Shown in pieces: positions 45,666 to 55,261 of a DNA stretch of 64,000 nucleotides. The notes below the pieces were generated by a model that worked only from the letters and a program-made list of their open reading frames with translations, was not told where the DNA came from and did no database searches. Numbering within the stretch: position 1 is the stretch's first letter; every line of letters begins with the position of its first letter. Origin of the DNA: Gammaproteobacteria bacterium (lineage in GTDB: Bacteria; Pseudomonadota; Gammaproteobacteria; Steroidobacterales; Steroidobacteraceae); contig CANGOP010000003.1 of assembly GCA_947455595.1 (NCBI GenBank), positions 62,001-126,000 of the forward strand. The letters are read 5' to 3'. The position numbers were made by a program, and so were the translations under genes.

Positions 45666-46739
45666 ATGAACGACTCGACTGGACATGGCCCAATGAGCGA
45701 ACCCATAACGCATCACGAATGTTTAGGACGGTTCCGTGGAATCCGTGGCATGGTTGGCAATACGCCGCTGTTGGCCATTCACCTTCGTTATCGGGGTGAA
45801 ACTCGGATGATCTACGCGAAAGCGGAGCATCTGAATCTGACGGGCAGCATCAAAGATCGAATGGCGCTGTACATACTGGAGTGCGCGTACCGGGATGGTC
45901 GCATCCGACCCGGCGACCGGATCGCTGAAGCCACCAGCGGCAATACGGGGATAGCGTTTTCAGCCATTGGGCGGGCTCTCGGCCACCCAGTCGAAATCTG
46001 TATGCCGGACTGGATGAGTCAGGAGCGGATCTCCCTCATCCGCGCATTCGGCGCAACCATTCGCCCGGTATCGCATGACGAGGGGGGATTTCTCGGCAGC
46101 ATTCGATTGTGCGAGGAATTGGAGCGACGAGAACCCAACATCTTCCTGCCCCGCCAATTCTCCAATCTTGCCAATGTTGAGGCACACTGGACGGGAACCG
46201 GCCCGGAGATCGCAGCCCAATTGGCCGCGCGGGGCCTTTCTGCCGACGCCTTCGTGGCCGGTGTTGGCACCGGCGGGACCGTCATGGGCGTCGGGCGGTA
46301 CCTCAAGTCTCTCGATCCGGCGATTCAGATCTACCCGCTAGAGCCAGCCGAATCACCGACGCTGTCAACGGGCTGCAAGGTCGGCCGACACCGCATACAG
46401 GGCGTTTCCGATGAATTCGTGCCGCCTATCGTGGACCTAGCGGCATTGGATGGCGTGGTGTCGGTCGCGGACGGGGATGCCATCCTGATGGCTCAGCGCC
46501 TTGCGAGCGAGTTAGGGCTTGGGGTGGGCATTTCTTCCGGCGCCAATCTGATCGGCGCACTGATGGCGCAGGATCGGCTCGGCCCCGAGGCTGTTGTGGT
46601 CACCATCTTCTGCGATGACAACAAGAAATACCTCACCACGGACTTGCTGCGCAGTGAACCGGTCAAACTCGGCTATTGGTCGCCGGATGTGGAACTCATC
46701 GCCTACGAGGCGCTGCCACGCGCGAACTTGCTACCTTAG
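45666..46739 (+). CDS. Cysteine synthase family PLP enzyme
   Basis: A 357-residue fold-type II PLP enzyme. The cofactor lysine is in [10 protein letters not shown] (~K63), the substrate loop is [10 protein letters not shown], and the phosphate loop is [15 protein letters not shown]. The end, [12 protein letters not shown], is typical of O-acetylserine sulfhydrylase and cystathionine beta-synthase catalytic domains. It would replace a beta substituent on serine or an activated serine with sulfide or another nucleophile. It is somewhat longer than CysK (~310-325) because of an N-terminal tail of about 22 residues, so a specialised CysK-like role is possible. The alternative ATG at 45693 would shorten this tail. 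No regulatory CBS domain is present. Confidence 0.85.
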   Translation: MNDSTGHGPMSEPITHHECLGRFRGIRGMVGNTPLLAIHLRYRGETRMIYAKAEHLNLTGSIKDRMALYILECAYRDGRIRPGDRIAEATSGNTGIAFSAIGRALGHPVEICMPDWMSQERISLIRAFGATIRPVSHDEGGFLGSIRLCEELERREPNIFLPRQFSNLANVEAHWTGTGPEIAAQLAARGLSADAFVAGVGTGGTVMGVGRYLKSLDPAIQIYPLEPAESPTLSTGCKVGRHRIQGVSDEFVPPIVDLAALDGVVSVADGDAILMAQRLASELGLGVGISSGANLIGALMAQDRLGPEAVVVTIFCDDNKKYLTTDLLRSEPVKLGYWSPDVELIAYEALPRANLLP

Positions 46740-46740
46740 A

Positions 46741-47211
46741 CTAGACAGCTGGTCGCCCGGCTCCGGCAAAACCCAAGAGAAAGAACGGCGAATTTAATCG
46801 GACCCGTTCTACGGATCGCCCGGAGGCTGGCGCGTGCACGAACTCGCCGCCACCGACGTAGACGCCAACGTGATCGGCTGGCGTCTGAAAAAAAAGCAAA
46901 TCGCCCGGCTCAAGATGATCCACGTCAACCGGGTGTATCGCGATCCGCTGCTCTGCAGCGGTACGGGGCACGCCCACGCCCACCTCGTGATAGACGTACC
47001 AGACCAGACCACTGCAATCGAAGCCGTCCGGCGCCGCACCCCCGTAGCGGTAGGGCGAACCGACCAGCGCAGCCGCGAGGGCAGCGGCCGCGGCTCGTGG
47101 CGCTGGCACGACGGGGCTGACCAGCGCGGCGCGCCCATTGGGCGCCCGCGGCGGCTCTCCACCACAGGCGGCCAAGAGAAGCAGAAAGGCGATAACCGGC
47201 GCGCTGCGCAT
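46741..47211 (-). CDS. NlpC/P60 family lipoprotein peptidase
   Basis: A 156-residue lipoprotein precursor ([11 protein letters not shown], lipid Cys16). The NlpC/P60 domain follows: catalytic Cys66 in [12 protein letters not shown], His114 in [10 protein letters not shown] and a third polar residue at His126 (FVHAP). Such enzymes cut the peptide cross-links or stems of peptidoglycan, here anchored in the envelope. The chosen ATG starts the lipoprotein signal; the frame is open another 45 codons upstream without a good start. It converges with the cysteine-synthase-like gene and is divergent from the epimerase gene. Confidence 0.87.
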   Translation of the reverse strand: MRSAPVIAFLLLLAACGGEPPRAPNGRAALVSPVVPAPRAAAAALAAALVGSPYRYGGAAPDGFDCSGLVWYVYHEVGVGVPRTAAEQRIAIHPVDVDHLEPGDLLFFQTPADHVGVYVGGGEFVHAPASGRSVERVRLNSPFFLLGFAGAGRPAV

Positions 47212-47359
47212 GTGCTGGAGTGTAACGCGTCGCCGGACCTTTGAAAGCGCCGGCGCTCGCTGCACAGCGCGCAGGTCATTGGGGGTTGGGCAGGTGCCGT
47301 TTGTTAGCGCAGAATCACGACCGCGCACGAGGTGCGTACTGGTCACTTGGAGGTTTCAC

Positions 47360-48301
47360 ATGCAGCGCCTGACCGCCATCGACTCCCACACCGGCGGAGA
47401 GCCGACGCGTATCGTTCTGGAGGGCGGGCCGGACCTCACGGGCAGCCTGACCGACCGGGTGCGCCAACTACGCGAGCGCCATGACCACTTCCGATCTGCG
47501 GTGTGTAATGAGCCCCGCGGCAACGATGTTTTGGTGGGGGCCCTGCTAACTCCACCAACGGATCCGACAGCCTCCGCGGGCGTCATTTTTTTCAACAACG
47601 TCGGCTATCTGGGCATGTGCGGACACGGCACGATCGGCCTGGTGCGCACGCTTGCCCATCTCGGTCGCCTCTCACCCGGTCGGCACCGCATCGAAACGCC
47701 CGTGGGCGTGGTGACGACGGAGCTCCATGCTGACGGTAGTGTGTCGGTGCGCAATGTCCCGGCAAAACGATATCAATCCGCCGTCGCCGTGGAGATTCCG
47801 GGTTACGGTCGCGTGCATGGCGATATCGCGTGGGGTGGCAATTGGTTTTTCCTCTGCGAAGACCACGGACAAACGCTCGAGTTGCGCAGCGCGGATGCGC
47901 TCATCGCGTACACCGTAGCGCTCAAGCGTGCGCTGGAGGAGCAGCACATCACTGGCGAAAATGGTGCGGAAATCGACCATATCGAACTGTTTGCTGCTTC
48001 TCCGACTGAGGGCGCCGATAGTCGAAACTTTGTCCTTTGCCCAGGCCGCGCGTACGACCGTTCTCCGTGCGGGACCGGAACCAGCGCAAAACTCGCCTGT
48101 CTGGTCGCAAACGGAAAATTGAAGCCGGGACAAGTTTGGCGCCAAGAAAGCATCGTCGGCAGTGTCTTTGAAGGCCACATTGACATCATCGATGGCCAAA
48201 TCATTCCGACTGTCCGCGGCACCGCCTTCGTCACTGCCGAACTCACGTTGATCTTGGATCCGTCGGATCCCTACCAACATGGCTTTGGAGCCCAGGCGTG
48301 A
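47360..48301 (+). CDS. Proline racemase family, likely 4-hydroxyproline 2-epimerase
   Basis: A 313-residue proline-racemase-fold enzyme. It has the start [12 protein letters not shown], the first catalytic Cys87 in [13 protein letters not shown] and the second Cys (~236) in [14 protein letters not shown] Cys/Cys pair is the racemase/epimerase pattern, whereas trans-3-hydroxyproline dehydratases have Thr at the second site. The GHGT and shorter length favour 4-hydroxyproline 2-epimerase over proline racemase. GGAGG precedes the ATG. Its stop overlaps the GTG of the MATE pump gene. No other hydroxyproline-catabolic genes are beside it. Confidence 0.87.
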   Translation: MQRLTAIDSHTGGEPTRIVLEGGPDLTGSLTDRVRQLRERHDHFRSAVCNEPRGNDVLVGALLTPPTDPTASAGVIFFNNVGYLGMCGHGTIGLVRTLAHLGRLSPGRHRIETPVGVVTTELHADGSVSVRNVPAKRYQSAVAVEIPGYGRVHGDIAWGGNWFFLCEDHGQTLELRSADALIAYTVALKRALEEQHITGENGAEIDHIELFAASPTEGADSRNFVLCPGRAYDRSPCGTGTSAKLACLVANGKLKPGQVWRQESIVGSVFEGHIDIIDGQIIPTVRGTAFVTAELTLILDPSDPYQHGFGAQA

Positions 48302-49641
48302 AAGATCTCACTCAAGGCTCGATTACCCGCCATCTGGTGACAATGGCTGCACCGATGATGTTCGGCATGTTGGTACAGACGCTGTACTACCTCGTTGATC
48401 TGTACTACGTCTCACGGCTGGGCAATGCCGCCGTGGCGGGCGTGGGCAGTGGCGCCACCTTCGCACTGGCTGTGATGGCGCTGACACAAGTGTTCTCGGT
48501 CGGTACGGTGGCACTCATTGCGCGTGCGGTCGGAGCGAAGGACAGAGAACACGCGAATCTGATTTTCAACCAATCCCTCGTGCTTGCTGGGATCTGTTCC
48601 GTGATTGCGCTGGTTGGCGGATATGGGGTCCTCGGTACGTACATGCGCGGACTCGGCGCCGACGCTACAACTACCGCCGCTGGCGAGGAATATTTGCGTT
48701 GGTTCATTCCCGGATTAGCGCTGCAGTTCGCGATGGTCGCGCTGGGATCTGCATTGCGTGGCACAGGGATCGTTGGCCCAACCATGACCGTGCAAATGGT
48801 CACCGTTCTGGTCAATATCTTACTGGCGCCAGTGTTGATTGCCGGCATCGGCACAGGACATGCCTTAGGTGTTGCGGGGGCTGGCCTTGCCAGCACGCTC
48901 GCCGTCTGTGTCGGCGTGGCCTTACTGGGCTATTACTATCTGCGCCTTGAGAAGTACGTCGAGTTTCACCCACAACTCTGGCAGCCTCGACTGCAGACGT
49001 GGAAGCAGATTCTCAATATTGGTCTGCCATCTGGGTTCGAGCTTGGACTCCTGTTCATCTACCAGGTGGTCGTTTACAGCGTGATTCGCGACTTCGGGCC
49101 AGCCGCGCAGGCGGGTTTCGGGATTGGCGCTCGCGTTATGCAAACTTTTTTCCTTCCGGCCATGGCTATTTCCTTCGCAATTGCGCCCGTCGCTGCGCAA
49201 AATTTTGGCGCGCGATCGGCGGTCCGTGTTCGGGAAACGTTCCGCTCTGGCAGCATGCTCGGTGCGGGCGCGATGGTGATCTTGATGCTGCTCTGTCAGT
49301 GGCGGGGAGACAGCTTGATTGGTTTGTTCACTCAGGATGCTGAAACCGTTGCCGTGGGGTCAACGTTTCTTCATCTCATCTCGTGGAATTTCGTGTTGAG
49401 CGGATTTGCCTTCGCGTGCTCCGGGATCTTCCAGGCACTGGGCAATACCTGGCCATCCGTACTTTCGAGTGGTACACGGCTGGTCACCTTTGCCTTACCG
49501 GCGCTGTATTTGTCGCGGCAGCCAGGCTTTCATCTCGAACAGGTTTGGCATCTTTCCGTTGCAACCGTTGTGCTACAGGCCTTCATGGCCGCCTTCTGGG
49601 TCCGTCGTGAGTTCCGGCGACGACTCGCGTTCACCAACTGA
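48298..49641 (+). CDS. MATE family multidrug/toxin exporter
   Basis: A 447-residue protein with twelve hydrophobic segments in two similar halves, the MATE arrangement. Family features are [20 protein letters not shown] and [17 protein letters not shown] at the start, and matching [15 protein letters not shown] and [11 protein letters not shown] in the second half. It would expel cationic compounds using a proton or sodium gradient in the inner membrane. The GTG start overlaps the epimerase stop as GTGA, so it is expressed with the epimerase, an unusual pairing. Confidence 0.92.
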   Translation: MKDLTQGSITRHLVTMAAPMMFGMLVQTLYYLVDLYYVSRLGNAAVAGVGSGATFALAVMALTQVFSVGTVALIARAVGAKDREHANLIFNQSLVLAGICSVIALVGGYGVLGTYMRGLGADATTTAAGEEYLRWFIPGLALQFAMVALGSALRGTGIVGPTMTVQMVTVLVNILLAPVLIAGIGTGHALGVAGAGLASTLAVCVGVALLGYYYLRLEKYVEFHPQLWQPRLQTWKQILNIGLPSGFELGLLFIYQVVVYSVIRDFGPAAQAGFGIGARVMQTFFLPAMAISFAIAPVAAQNFGARSAVRVRETFRSGSMLGAGAMVILMLLCQWRGDSLIGLFTQDAETVAVGSTFLHLISWNFVLSGFAFACSGIFQALGNTWPSVLSSGTRLVTFALPALYLSRQPGFHLEQVWHLSVATVVLQAFMAAFWVRREFRRRLAFTN

Positions 49642-49649
49642 AGTCACGC

Positions 49650-52136
49650 TTGCTTCCCAATCTCCCCATTCTGGCCGTTACGGACGAGCTCTCGTCTGCG
49701 CTGGGTCAACACGGCTTGGCTGTGCTCGAAGCGCCTCCGGGGGCTGGTAAGAGCACGGTCGTTCCCTTGGTCTTACTGGGCTGCGGCTGGCTCGGCGGTA
49801 AAAAAATTCTGATGCTCGAGCCCCGTAGGCTCGCTGCTCGCGCCGTCGCGAGTCGCCTCGCGAGCACCTTAGGCGAGGCGCCTGGCGGCCGAGTCGGCTA
49901 CCGGATGCGGCTGGAATCCCGCATATCGTCGGCGACACGCATAGAGGTTGTGACGGAGGGCATTCTGGCGCGGATGCTGCAGTCTGACCCGGGCCTCGAG
50001 GATTATGGCTGCGTCATTTTTGATGAGTTTCATGAGCGCAGCCTCACCGCAGACTTGGGTTTGGCGTTGTGTCTCGATGCGCGACGGCATCTGCGCGCTG
50101 ATTTGCGCTTGCTGGTGATGTCCGCAACGCTCGACGGTGCAGCCGTCGCTACCCTCTTAGGCGGCGCGCCGCGCATTACCAGTGCGGGACGTCAGTTCCC
50201 GGTTGAGGTGCGGTATGCGCGGCGTGCGCCAGACAACATTGAACGAGACGTGGCCACCGCCGTTCAGCGAGCGCTCGCCGAGTCAGACGGGGATGCCCTC
50301 GTCTTTCTACCCGGCGCTGCGGAAATTCATCGGGTAGCTCGCCTACTGAGCAACATGGCATTGGGCGACCATATTCGGATCTGTCCGCTTATGGGCGAAT
50401 TGCCGCCCGATGCGCAGGATGCGGCACTCGTGCCGGCGCAACCGGGCATCCGCAAAGTCGTACTCTCCACGAGCATTGCCGAGACCTCACTCACGATCGA
50501 AGGTATTCGCATTGTGGTCGATTCCGGTTTGGCTCGTCGCACCCGCTTCGACCCTGGATGTGGCATGAGCCGCTTGGAAACTTTGCCGGTATCCCTGGCA
50601 GCGGCTGAGCAGCGACGCGGCCGAGCCGGCCGAACGGCACCGGGCGTGTGTTATCGCGTCTACACGCTGGCGGAGGAGCGCATGCTGCCAGCGACCACGG
50701 CACCGGAAATATTAGAGGCAGACCTCGCGCCGTTGGCACTCGACCTCGCGATCTGGGGCACGGACGCAAATCAACTGTCGTTTCTCGACGCACCCCCACT
50801 CGCCCACCTCGCTCAAGCACGTGATCTGCTGAAAGTACTGGGTGCGTTAGATCGCGATGGCAAGCCCACGGCACTGGCCGCCCGCATGGGCGCCCTTGGG
50901 GTTCATCCCAGATTAGCGCGCATGCTGCTCTGTGCCAGGCGCGGAGTCTCTGCACGGATGGCCGCACGACTGGCTGCCATTCTTTCCGAGCGTGACTTTG
51001 CTCGGTCGCGCCCAGGTGAACGCATGGCGTCTCTGGAAGCACGCTTGGATCTGCTCGACGGGCGATCCGTCCCGGGTCTTGAAGCGGACAGGAGCGGATT
51101 GATGCGTGTGCGTCGTCTAGCCGGACTATTCGAGCGTGATGCCGGCGGCGGTACGGTCGCGGCGGATGTCGGACTGCTGTTGAGCGAGGCTTACCCAGAT
51201 CGGATCGCCCGCCGGCGTGGCGAAGCGCCGCGATACGTGCTGGCCAACGGACGTGGAGCCGCTTTCGCGGGGCCAGATACGTTGTCGCAGCAGGATTTTC
51301 TTGTTGTCGCTGACCTCGACGGAGGCGATCGCGAAGCCCGTATCCATCTGGCCGCCAGTGTCGATCGCGAGGATCTATTCAAGCAACTGGGTTCGGCCAT
51401 CGAGACGATTGAGCGAGTGGTATGGGATAGCCGGCAGGACATCGTCGTTGCGAGGCGTGAACGGCGTTACCAGGCGCTCGTGTTGGACGAGGTCGTGCTG
51501 TCGCGCCCCGACCCCACTCTTGCGATCCCGGCCATGATCGAAGGCATTCGATCGATGGGGATGGCGTGTCTGCCGCTATCACGGGCAACCGAGAATCTGA
51601 TCACTCGCATCGAGTTTCTGCGTCGCGTATTGCCGAAGGAGCAGACTGATGAGTGGCCGGATTTTTCGGCGGCAGGTCTACTGAGTGAACTCGACGAGTG
51701 GCTAGCGCCTTATTTGGAGGGCGTCTTGCGCAGGGAGCATCTCAGTCGCTTAGACCTGCATGCCATTCTTTGCGCACGTCTCGATTACGCCCAAGCACGC
51801 GAACTCGATCGACTGGCGCCAACCCATCTGACGGTGCCGAGCGGATCGCGCATAGCGATCGACTATGCATCCGAACCGCCTCGCGTCGCGGTTCGACTCC
51901 AAGAAGTCTTCGGGTTAGCCGAAACCCCGCGCGTGGCCGGCGGGCGCGTCGCGCTCGCATTGGAACTACTCTCCCCGGCACGGCGACCGGTACAACTCAC
52001 CTCTGATTTAGAGAGCTTTTGGTCTCGCGGCTATGTCGAGGTTCGCAAGGAGCTCAAGGGCCGCTACCCCAAACATTACTGGCCAGATGACCCTCGAAGT
52101 GCCGTACCCACTGCGCGTGTGCGGCCTCGGGATTAA
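49650..52136 (+). CDS. hrpB: ATP-dependent helicase HrpB
   Basis: An 828-residue DEAH-box type helicase. It has Walker A APPGAGKSTVVPL (~29), motif II FDEFHERS (~125), motif III MSATLDG, motif V STSIAETSLTIEG and motif VI AAEQRRGRAGRTAPG, then HA2/ratchet domains and the HrpB-specific C-terminal domain ending in ELKGRYPKHYWPDDP. HrpB is widespread in proteobacteria; its physiological RNA target is not established. The start is TTG eight bases after the MATE gene with little Shine-Dalgarno signal, so coupling is likely. Confidence 0.95.
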   Translation: MLPNLPILAVTDELSSALGQHGLAVLEAPPGAGKSTVVPLVLLGCGWLGGKKILMLEPRRLAARAVASRLASTLGEAPGGRVGYRMRLESRISSATRIEVVTEGILARMLQSDPGLEDYGCVIFDEFHERSLTADLGLALCLDARRHLRADLRLLVMSATLDGAAVATLLGGAPRITSAGRQFPVEVRYARRAPDNIERDVATAVQRALAESDGDALVFLPGAAEIHRVARLLSNMALGDHIRICPLMGELPPDAQDAALVPAQPGIRKVVLSTSIAETSLTIEGIRIVVDSGLARRTRFDPGCGMSRLETLPVSLAAAEQRRGRAGRTAPGVCYRVYTLAEERMLPATTAPEILEADLAPLALDLAIWGTDANQLSFLDAPPLAHLAQARDLLKVLGALDRDGKPTALAARMGALGVHPRLARMLLCARRGVSARMAARLAAILSERDFARSRPGERMASLEARLDLLDGRSVPGLEADRSGLMRVRRLAGLFERDAGGGTVAADVGLLLSEAYPDRIARRRGEAPRYVLANGRGAAFAGPDTLSQQDFLVVADLDGGDREARIHLAASVDREDLFKQLGSAIETIERVVWDSRQDIVVARRERRYQALVLDEVVLSRPDPTLAIPAMIEGIRSMGMACLPLSRATENLITRIEFLRRVLPKEQTDEWPDFSAAGLLSELDEWLAPYLEGVLRREHLSRLDLHAILCARLDYAQARELDRLAPTHLTVPSGSRIAIDYASEPPRVAVRLQEVFGLAETPRVAGGRVALALELLSPARRPVQLTSDLESFWSRGYVEVRKELKGRYPKHYWPDDPRSAVPTARVRPRD

Positions 52137-52137
52137 A

Positions 52138-52761
52138 TCACCGTCTCTTGTGCATCACGCGGTGTACAAACGTCCAATACAGGGCGCCTAAAATCAGGAG
52201 CGCTCCCGCCAGCCAAATCGTGATGCGGTGCAGATCACCGGCGAGCAGCGCCTCATCTTGGCCCGCGGCGAGCCCAACCACGACGAGGACCGAACTCCAA
52301 ATCGCCGACCCAACGAGCGTCGCGATTGAATACCGCAGGTAGGACATTCGAACGAGTCCCGCAGGCAGTCCAATCAGATGTCGAATGACGGGTAACAAAC
52401 GCGCCGCAAACACACCATAGGATCCAAAGGTGCCAGCCCAACGCTCGGCCGCGGCCAGTTTGTCGGCGGGCACTAGGAGATATCGCCCAAAGCGCTCGAG
52501 GATCGGTCGACCCAAATATCGGGCGACGGCATACATCACGCTCGCCCCTATCCACGAACCAACGGCCGCTGCGACGACAATTCCGGTGAGGCTCATGCGA
52601 CCGGTCGAAGCGGCCAGATGGGCGGCTGGTGGGATCACTAACTCCGACGGTAGGGGAATCACGCTGCTCTCAACGGCCATGAGCAACGCCACCAACGCGT
52701 AGCCGCCATCCGCTAAGGCCGCCAGATACCAATCGATGAAAGCCTTGATCACAGGTCGCAC
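52138..52761 (-). CDS. DedA family membrane protein
   Basis: A protein of about 207 residues with the DedA/VTT fold. Features are VESSVIPLPSELVIPPA (conserved acidic residue and Pro pair), GASVMYAVARYLGR and the F/YxxxR plus GxxG element VFAARLLPVIRHLIGLPAG. DedA proteins move undecaprenyl-phosphate or other phospholipids across the inner membrane and maintain proton motive force. No ATG is near the first helix; GTG at 52761 is the likely start, with GTG 52752 or a TTG just upstream as alternatives. It converges on hrpB with a one-base gap. Confidence 0.88.
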   Translation of the reverse strand: MRPVIKAFIDWYLAALADGGYALVALLMAVESSVIPLPSELVIPPAAHLAASTGRMSLTGIVVAAAVGSWIGASVMYAVARYLGRPILERFGRYLLVPADKLAAAERWAGTFGSYGVFAARLLPVIRHLIGLPAGLVRMSYLRYSIATLVGSAIWSSVLVVVGLAAGQDEALLAGDLHRITIWLAGALLILGALYWTFVHRVMHKRR

Positions 52762-52877
52762 CCACAACAGCGGTAGGGCAACATGATATCGTAGGATTGG
52801 AGTTCCGTAGAGGCTGCATCCACGTGATAGTCCGGACGAATCCGGACCAACAACCCGGGGCAAATTGAGGTGGAGTG

Positions 52878-53222
52878 ATGTCTGACCGCCAGATTCTACG
52901 GCTAGTGTTCTCATCGATCCTTCTCGGGATGTTAGCCGTCACGGGCTGGGCTAGCTTGCAACAGCCTGTTTGGTCTTGGGGCGGATTGACGGGCCCTGAC
53001 GCGGCTTGGACGTGGGCAACCCTCGCCGACGCCTACGCGGGATTTCTCACGTTTTACGCATGGGTTTTCTTGCGAGAGCACCGCGTACTTGCACGTATCG
53101 GTTGGTTAGCCGCGATCCTGTTATTAGGCAACATCGCGATGTCCACGTACATGCTCATTGCACTCAACCGTCTTTCGGACGATGACCCTTTATCTGACCT
53201 GTTTTCGAGGAGCCGACCATGA
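52878..53222 (+). CDS. DUF1475 family membrane protein
   Basis: A 114-residue protein with three to four membrane helices and the segment ADAYAGFLTFYAWVFLREH typical of DUF1475. The function is unknown. The ATG at 52878 follows GAGGTGGAG. Its stop overlaps the ATG of the DUF1295 gene, and that gene overlaps the methyltransferase gene, so all three are coupled. The set suggests a role in lipid modification. Confidence 0.75.
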   Translation: MSDRQILRLVFSSILLGMLAVTGWASLQQPVWSWGGLTGPDAAWTWATLADAYAGFLTFYAWVFLREHRVLARIGWLAAILLLGNIAMSTYMLIALNRLSDDDPLSDLFSRSRP

Positions 53223-54022
53223 GCACGCTGTCACTGTTTGGATTAGGCGCCCTAGTCGTCGCGCTCTCAATGAGCGTGATCTTCATCATCGGCCGTCGCA
53301 CTGTTAACTACTCGTATGTTGATATCGGCTGGTCGGGAAATTTCGCTCTCTTGGCCATCCTGTACGGTCTATACGGAGAAGGGTTGCCGGAGCGCAGATG
53401 GCTGATTGGCATCATGTACGGCCTCTGGAGCGTCCGACTGGCGTGGCATTTGGGACGCCGTGTGCTGGGTCATCCCGAAGAGGGGCGTTACGTCGAATTG
53501 CGCCGCAAATGGGGCGTCAATGGCGACGCCGCTTTTCATCGTCGCATGTATCGCTTCTATCTCATCCAAGCCGCTCTGAATGTCATTCTCGCGTGGCCTC
53601 TGCTGTTAGCTGTCAATGACGCGACGCCGGCCCTCTCGACACTGGAACTCATGGGTGCTGCGCTGTGGGCAATTGCGCTGATCGGCGAAAGCATCGCCGA
53701 TGCTCAGTTAAACGCCTTCAAGGCGAACCCGGCCAATCATGGCAAAGTCTGCGACCAAGGCCTATGGTCGTGGTCGCGCCATCCCAACTATTTCTTTGAA
53801 TGGCTGATCTGGGTGGCTTACGCGCTGTTCGCCTTGTCGGTTCCGAGCATAGGCTGGACCGGCGTGTTCATGCCAGCGTTGATGTGGTACTTCCTCATGA
53901 AAGTGACGGGCATACCCGCTACCGAAGCACAGGCACTGCGCTCTAAAGGTGCCGCTTACGCCGATTACCAAGCCCGCACTAGTGTCTTCTTTCCTCTGCC
54001 ACCCCGACGGAAACTGCCATGA
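53219..54022 (+). CDS. DUF1295 (steroid 5-alpha-reductase-like) membrane protein
   Basis: A 267-residue integral membrane protein with about seven helices. Its C-terminal half has the DUF1295 signature KVCDQGLWSWSRHPNYFFEWLIWVAY, split here as GLWSWSRHPNYF and EWLIWVAY, plus a Glu/Arg end resembling steroid reductases and isoprenylcysteine methyltransferases that use NADPH or SAM. In many bacteria the gene sits next to CFA-synthase-like genes, as here, so it may reduce or modify an unsaturated lipid intermediate. It is coupled on both sides by four-base overlaps. Confidence 0.85.
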   Translation: MSTLSLFGLGALVVALSMSVIFIIGRRTVNYSYVDIGWSGNFALLAILYGLYGEGLPERRWLIGIMYGLWSVRLAWHLGRRVLGHPEEGRYVELRRKWGVNGDAAFHRRMYRFYLIQAALNVILAWPLLLAVNDATPALSTLELMGAALWAIALIGESIADAQLNAFKANPANHGKVCDQGLWSWSRHPNYFFEWLIWVAYALFALSVPSIGWTGVFMPALMWYFLMKVTGIPATEAQALRSKGAAYADYQARTSVFFPLPPRRKLP

Positions 54023-55101
54023 CGGGTCCCAGCAAGACGCTTTCGCAACGGCTTTTGGATGGCGGTTGGCTGCCAGATTCTGTGATTCGATTCGGCATCC
54101 GCAGACTGTTGAAACAACGTCTTGCACATGAAGAGAAAGGTGATCCAGAGGCTAACCAAGTTCGTCAACAAGCCTTCATTGAATCTCTGCGAGCGAGCCC
54201 GGTCGCTATCGAAACCAGTGCAGCCAACGAGCAACATTACGAGGTTCCGGCTGCATTCTACGAGCACGTTCTCGGCCAGCATCTGAAGTACTCCTGCTGC
54301 TACTACCGCCTTGACGGCCACGGCGATGCGGCAACTGCCGGGGGACAGGATCTCAATAGCGCTGAAGCGGCAATGTTGGACTTGACGATTGCGCGCGCTC
54401 AACTCGCTAATGGAGACCGAATTCTCGAACTCGGGTGTGGTTGGGGATCATTAACCTTGCGCATGGCCGAGCGTTTCCCGGCGTCTCGCATTACTGCTGT
54501 TTCAAACTCCGCTTCGCAGCGCGCCTTCATTCTCGCTCGCGCACAGTCTCGTGGACTCACGAACGTCGACGTGTTGACTTGTGATGTGAACGCACTGGAT
54601 TTCCCTGAAGACGATCGCTTTGATCGCGCGGTATCGGTCGAGATGTTCGAGCACATGCGCAATTACGAAACATTGCTCGAGCGGATCTCCCGATGGCTGC
54701 GGCCTGAGGGCACGCTGTTCGTTCATGTGTTCACCCATCGGGAACATGCGTACCCATTCGATGTCGATGGCGACAATGATTGGATGGCGCGGTACTTTTT
54801 CACCGGCGGACTGATGCCCAGCGATGACTTGCTGCTGCACTTCCAATGTCATCTCGCGGTGATCCAGCATTGGCGAGTCGACGGACGCCATTACGGCCAG
54901 ACCGCCGAAGATTGGCTCCGCAATATGGACCGATCGAAAGCAACCTTGATGCCCGTTTTAGCTGCCACTTATGGCGCCGCTAACGCCGCAGTCTGGTGGA
55001 TCCGATGGCGGGTCTTCTTTATGGCCTGTGCGGAATTATGGAATTTCCGCGGGGGTAAAGAATGGTTCGTCTCGCACTACTTGTTTCGCAATAAGGCCTG
55101 A
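54019..55101 (+). CDS. Cyclopropane-fatty-acyl-phospholipid synthase-like methyltransferase
   Basis: A 360-residue class I SAM methyltransferase of the CFA synthase family. It contains EVPAAFYEHVLGQHLKYSCC (the YDhs/FY lipid-site region), SAM motif I ILELGCGWGSLTLRMAE (~136), the SVEMFEHMRNYE loop and the C-terminal WNFRGGKEWFVSHYLF. CFA-type enzymes add a methylene or methyl group to unsaturated phospholipid chains. Length is a little shorter than E. coli Cfa (382). It is the last of the coupled DUF1475-DUF1295-methyltransferase set, so products other than simple cyclopropane are possible. Confidence 0.88.
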   Translation: MTGPSKTLSQRLLDGGWLPDSVIRFGIRRLLKQRLAHEEKGDPEANQVRQQAFIESLRASPVAIETSAANEQHYEVPAAFYEHVLGQHLKYSCCYYRLDGHGDAATAGGQDLNSAEAAMLDLTIARAQLANGDRILELGCGWGSLTLRMAERFPASRITAVSNSASQRAFILARAQSRGLTNVDVLTCDVNALDFPEDDRFDRAVSVEMFEHMRNYETLLERISRWLRPEGTLFVHVFTHREHAYPFDVDGDNDWMARYFFTGGLMPSDDLLLHFQCHLAVIQHWRVDGRHYGQTAEDWLRNMDRSKATLMPVLAATYGAANAAVWWIRWRVFFMACAELWNFRGGKEWFVSHYLFRNKA

Positions 55102-55261
55102 ACAATTGCGGGTTCCTGGGCAACCATCGGCCCGGGTGCCTCAAGTCGGCAATTAGGCCCATTTTTTTGCCCCTTGAAGGTTTCGCCCGACATACGATTT
55201 GTGCCAGACTTCCGACCGCTCCAAGGTCTCCGGTACACGGACATTAGTAGTTCCCCACACC

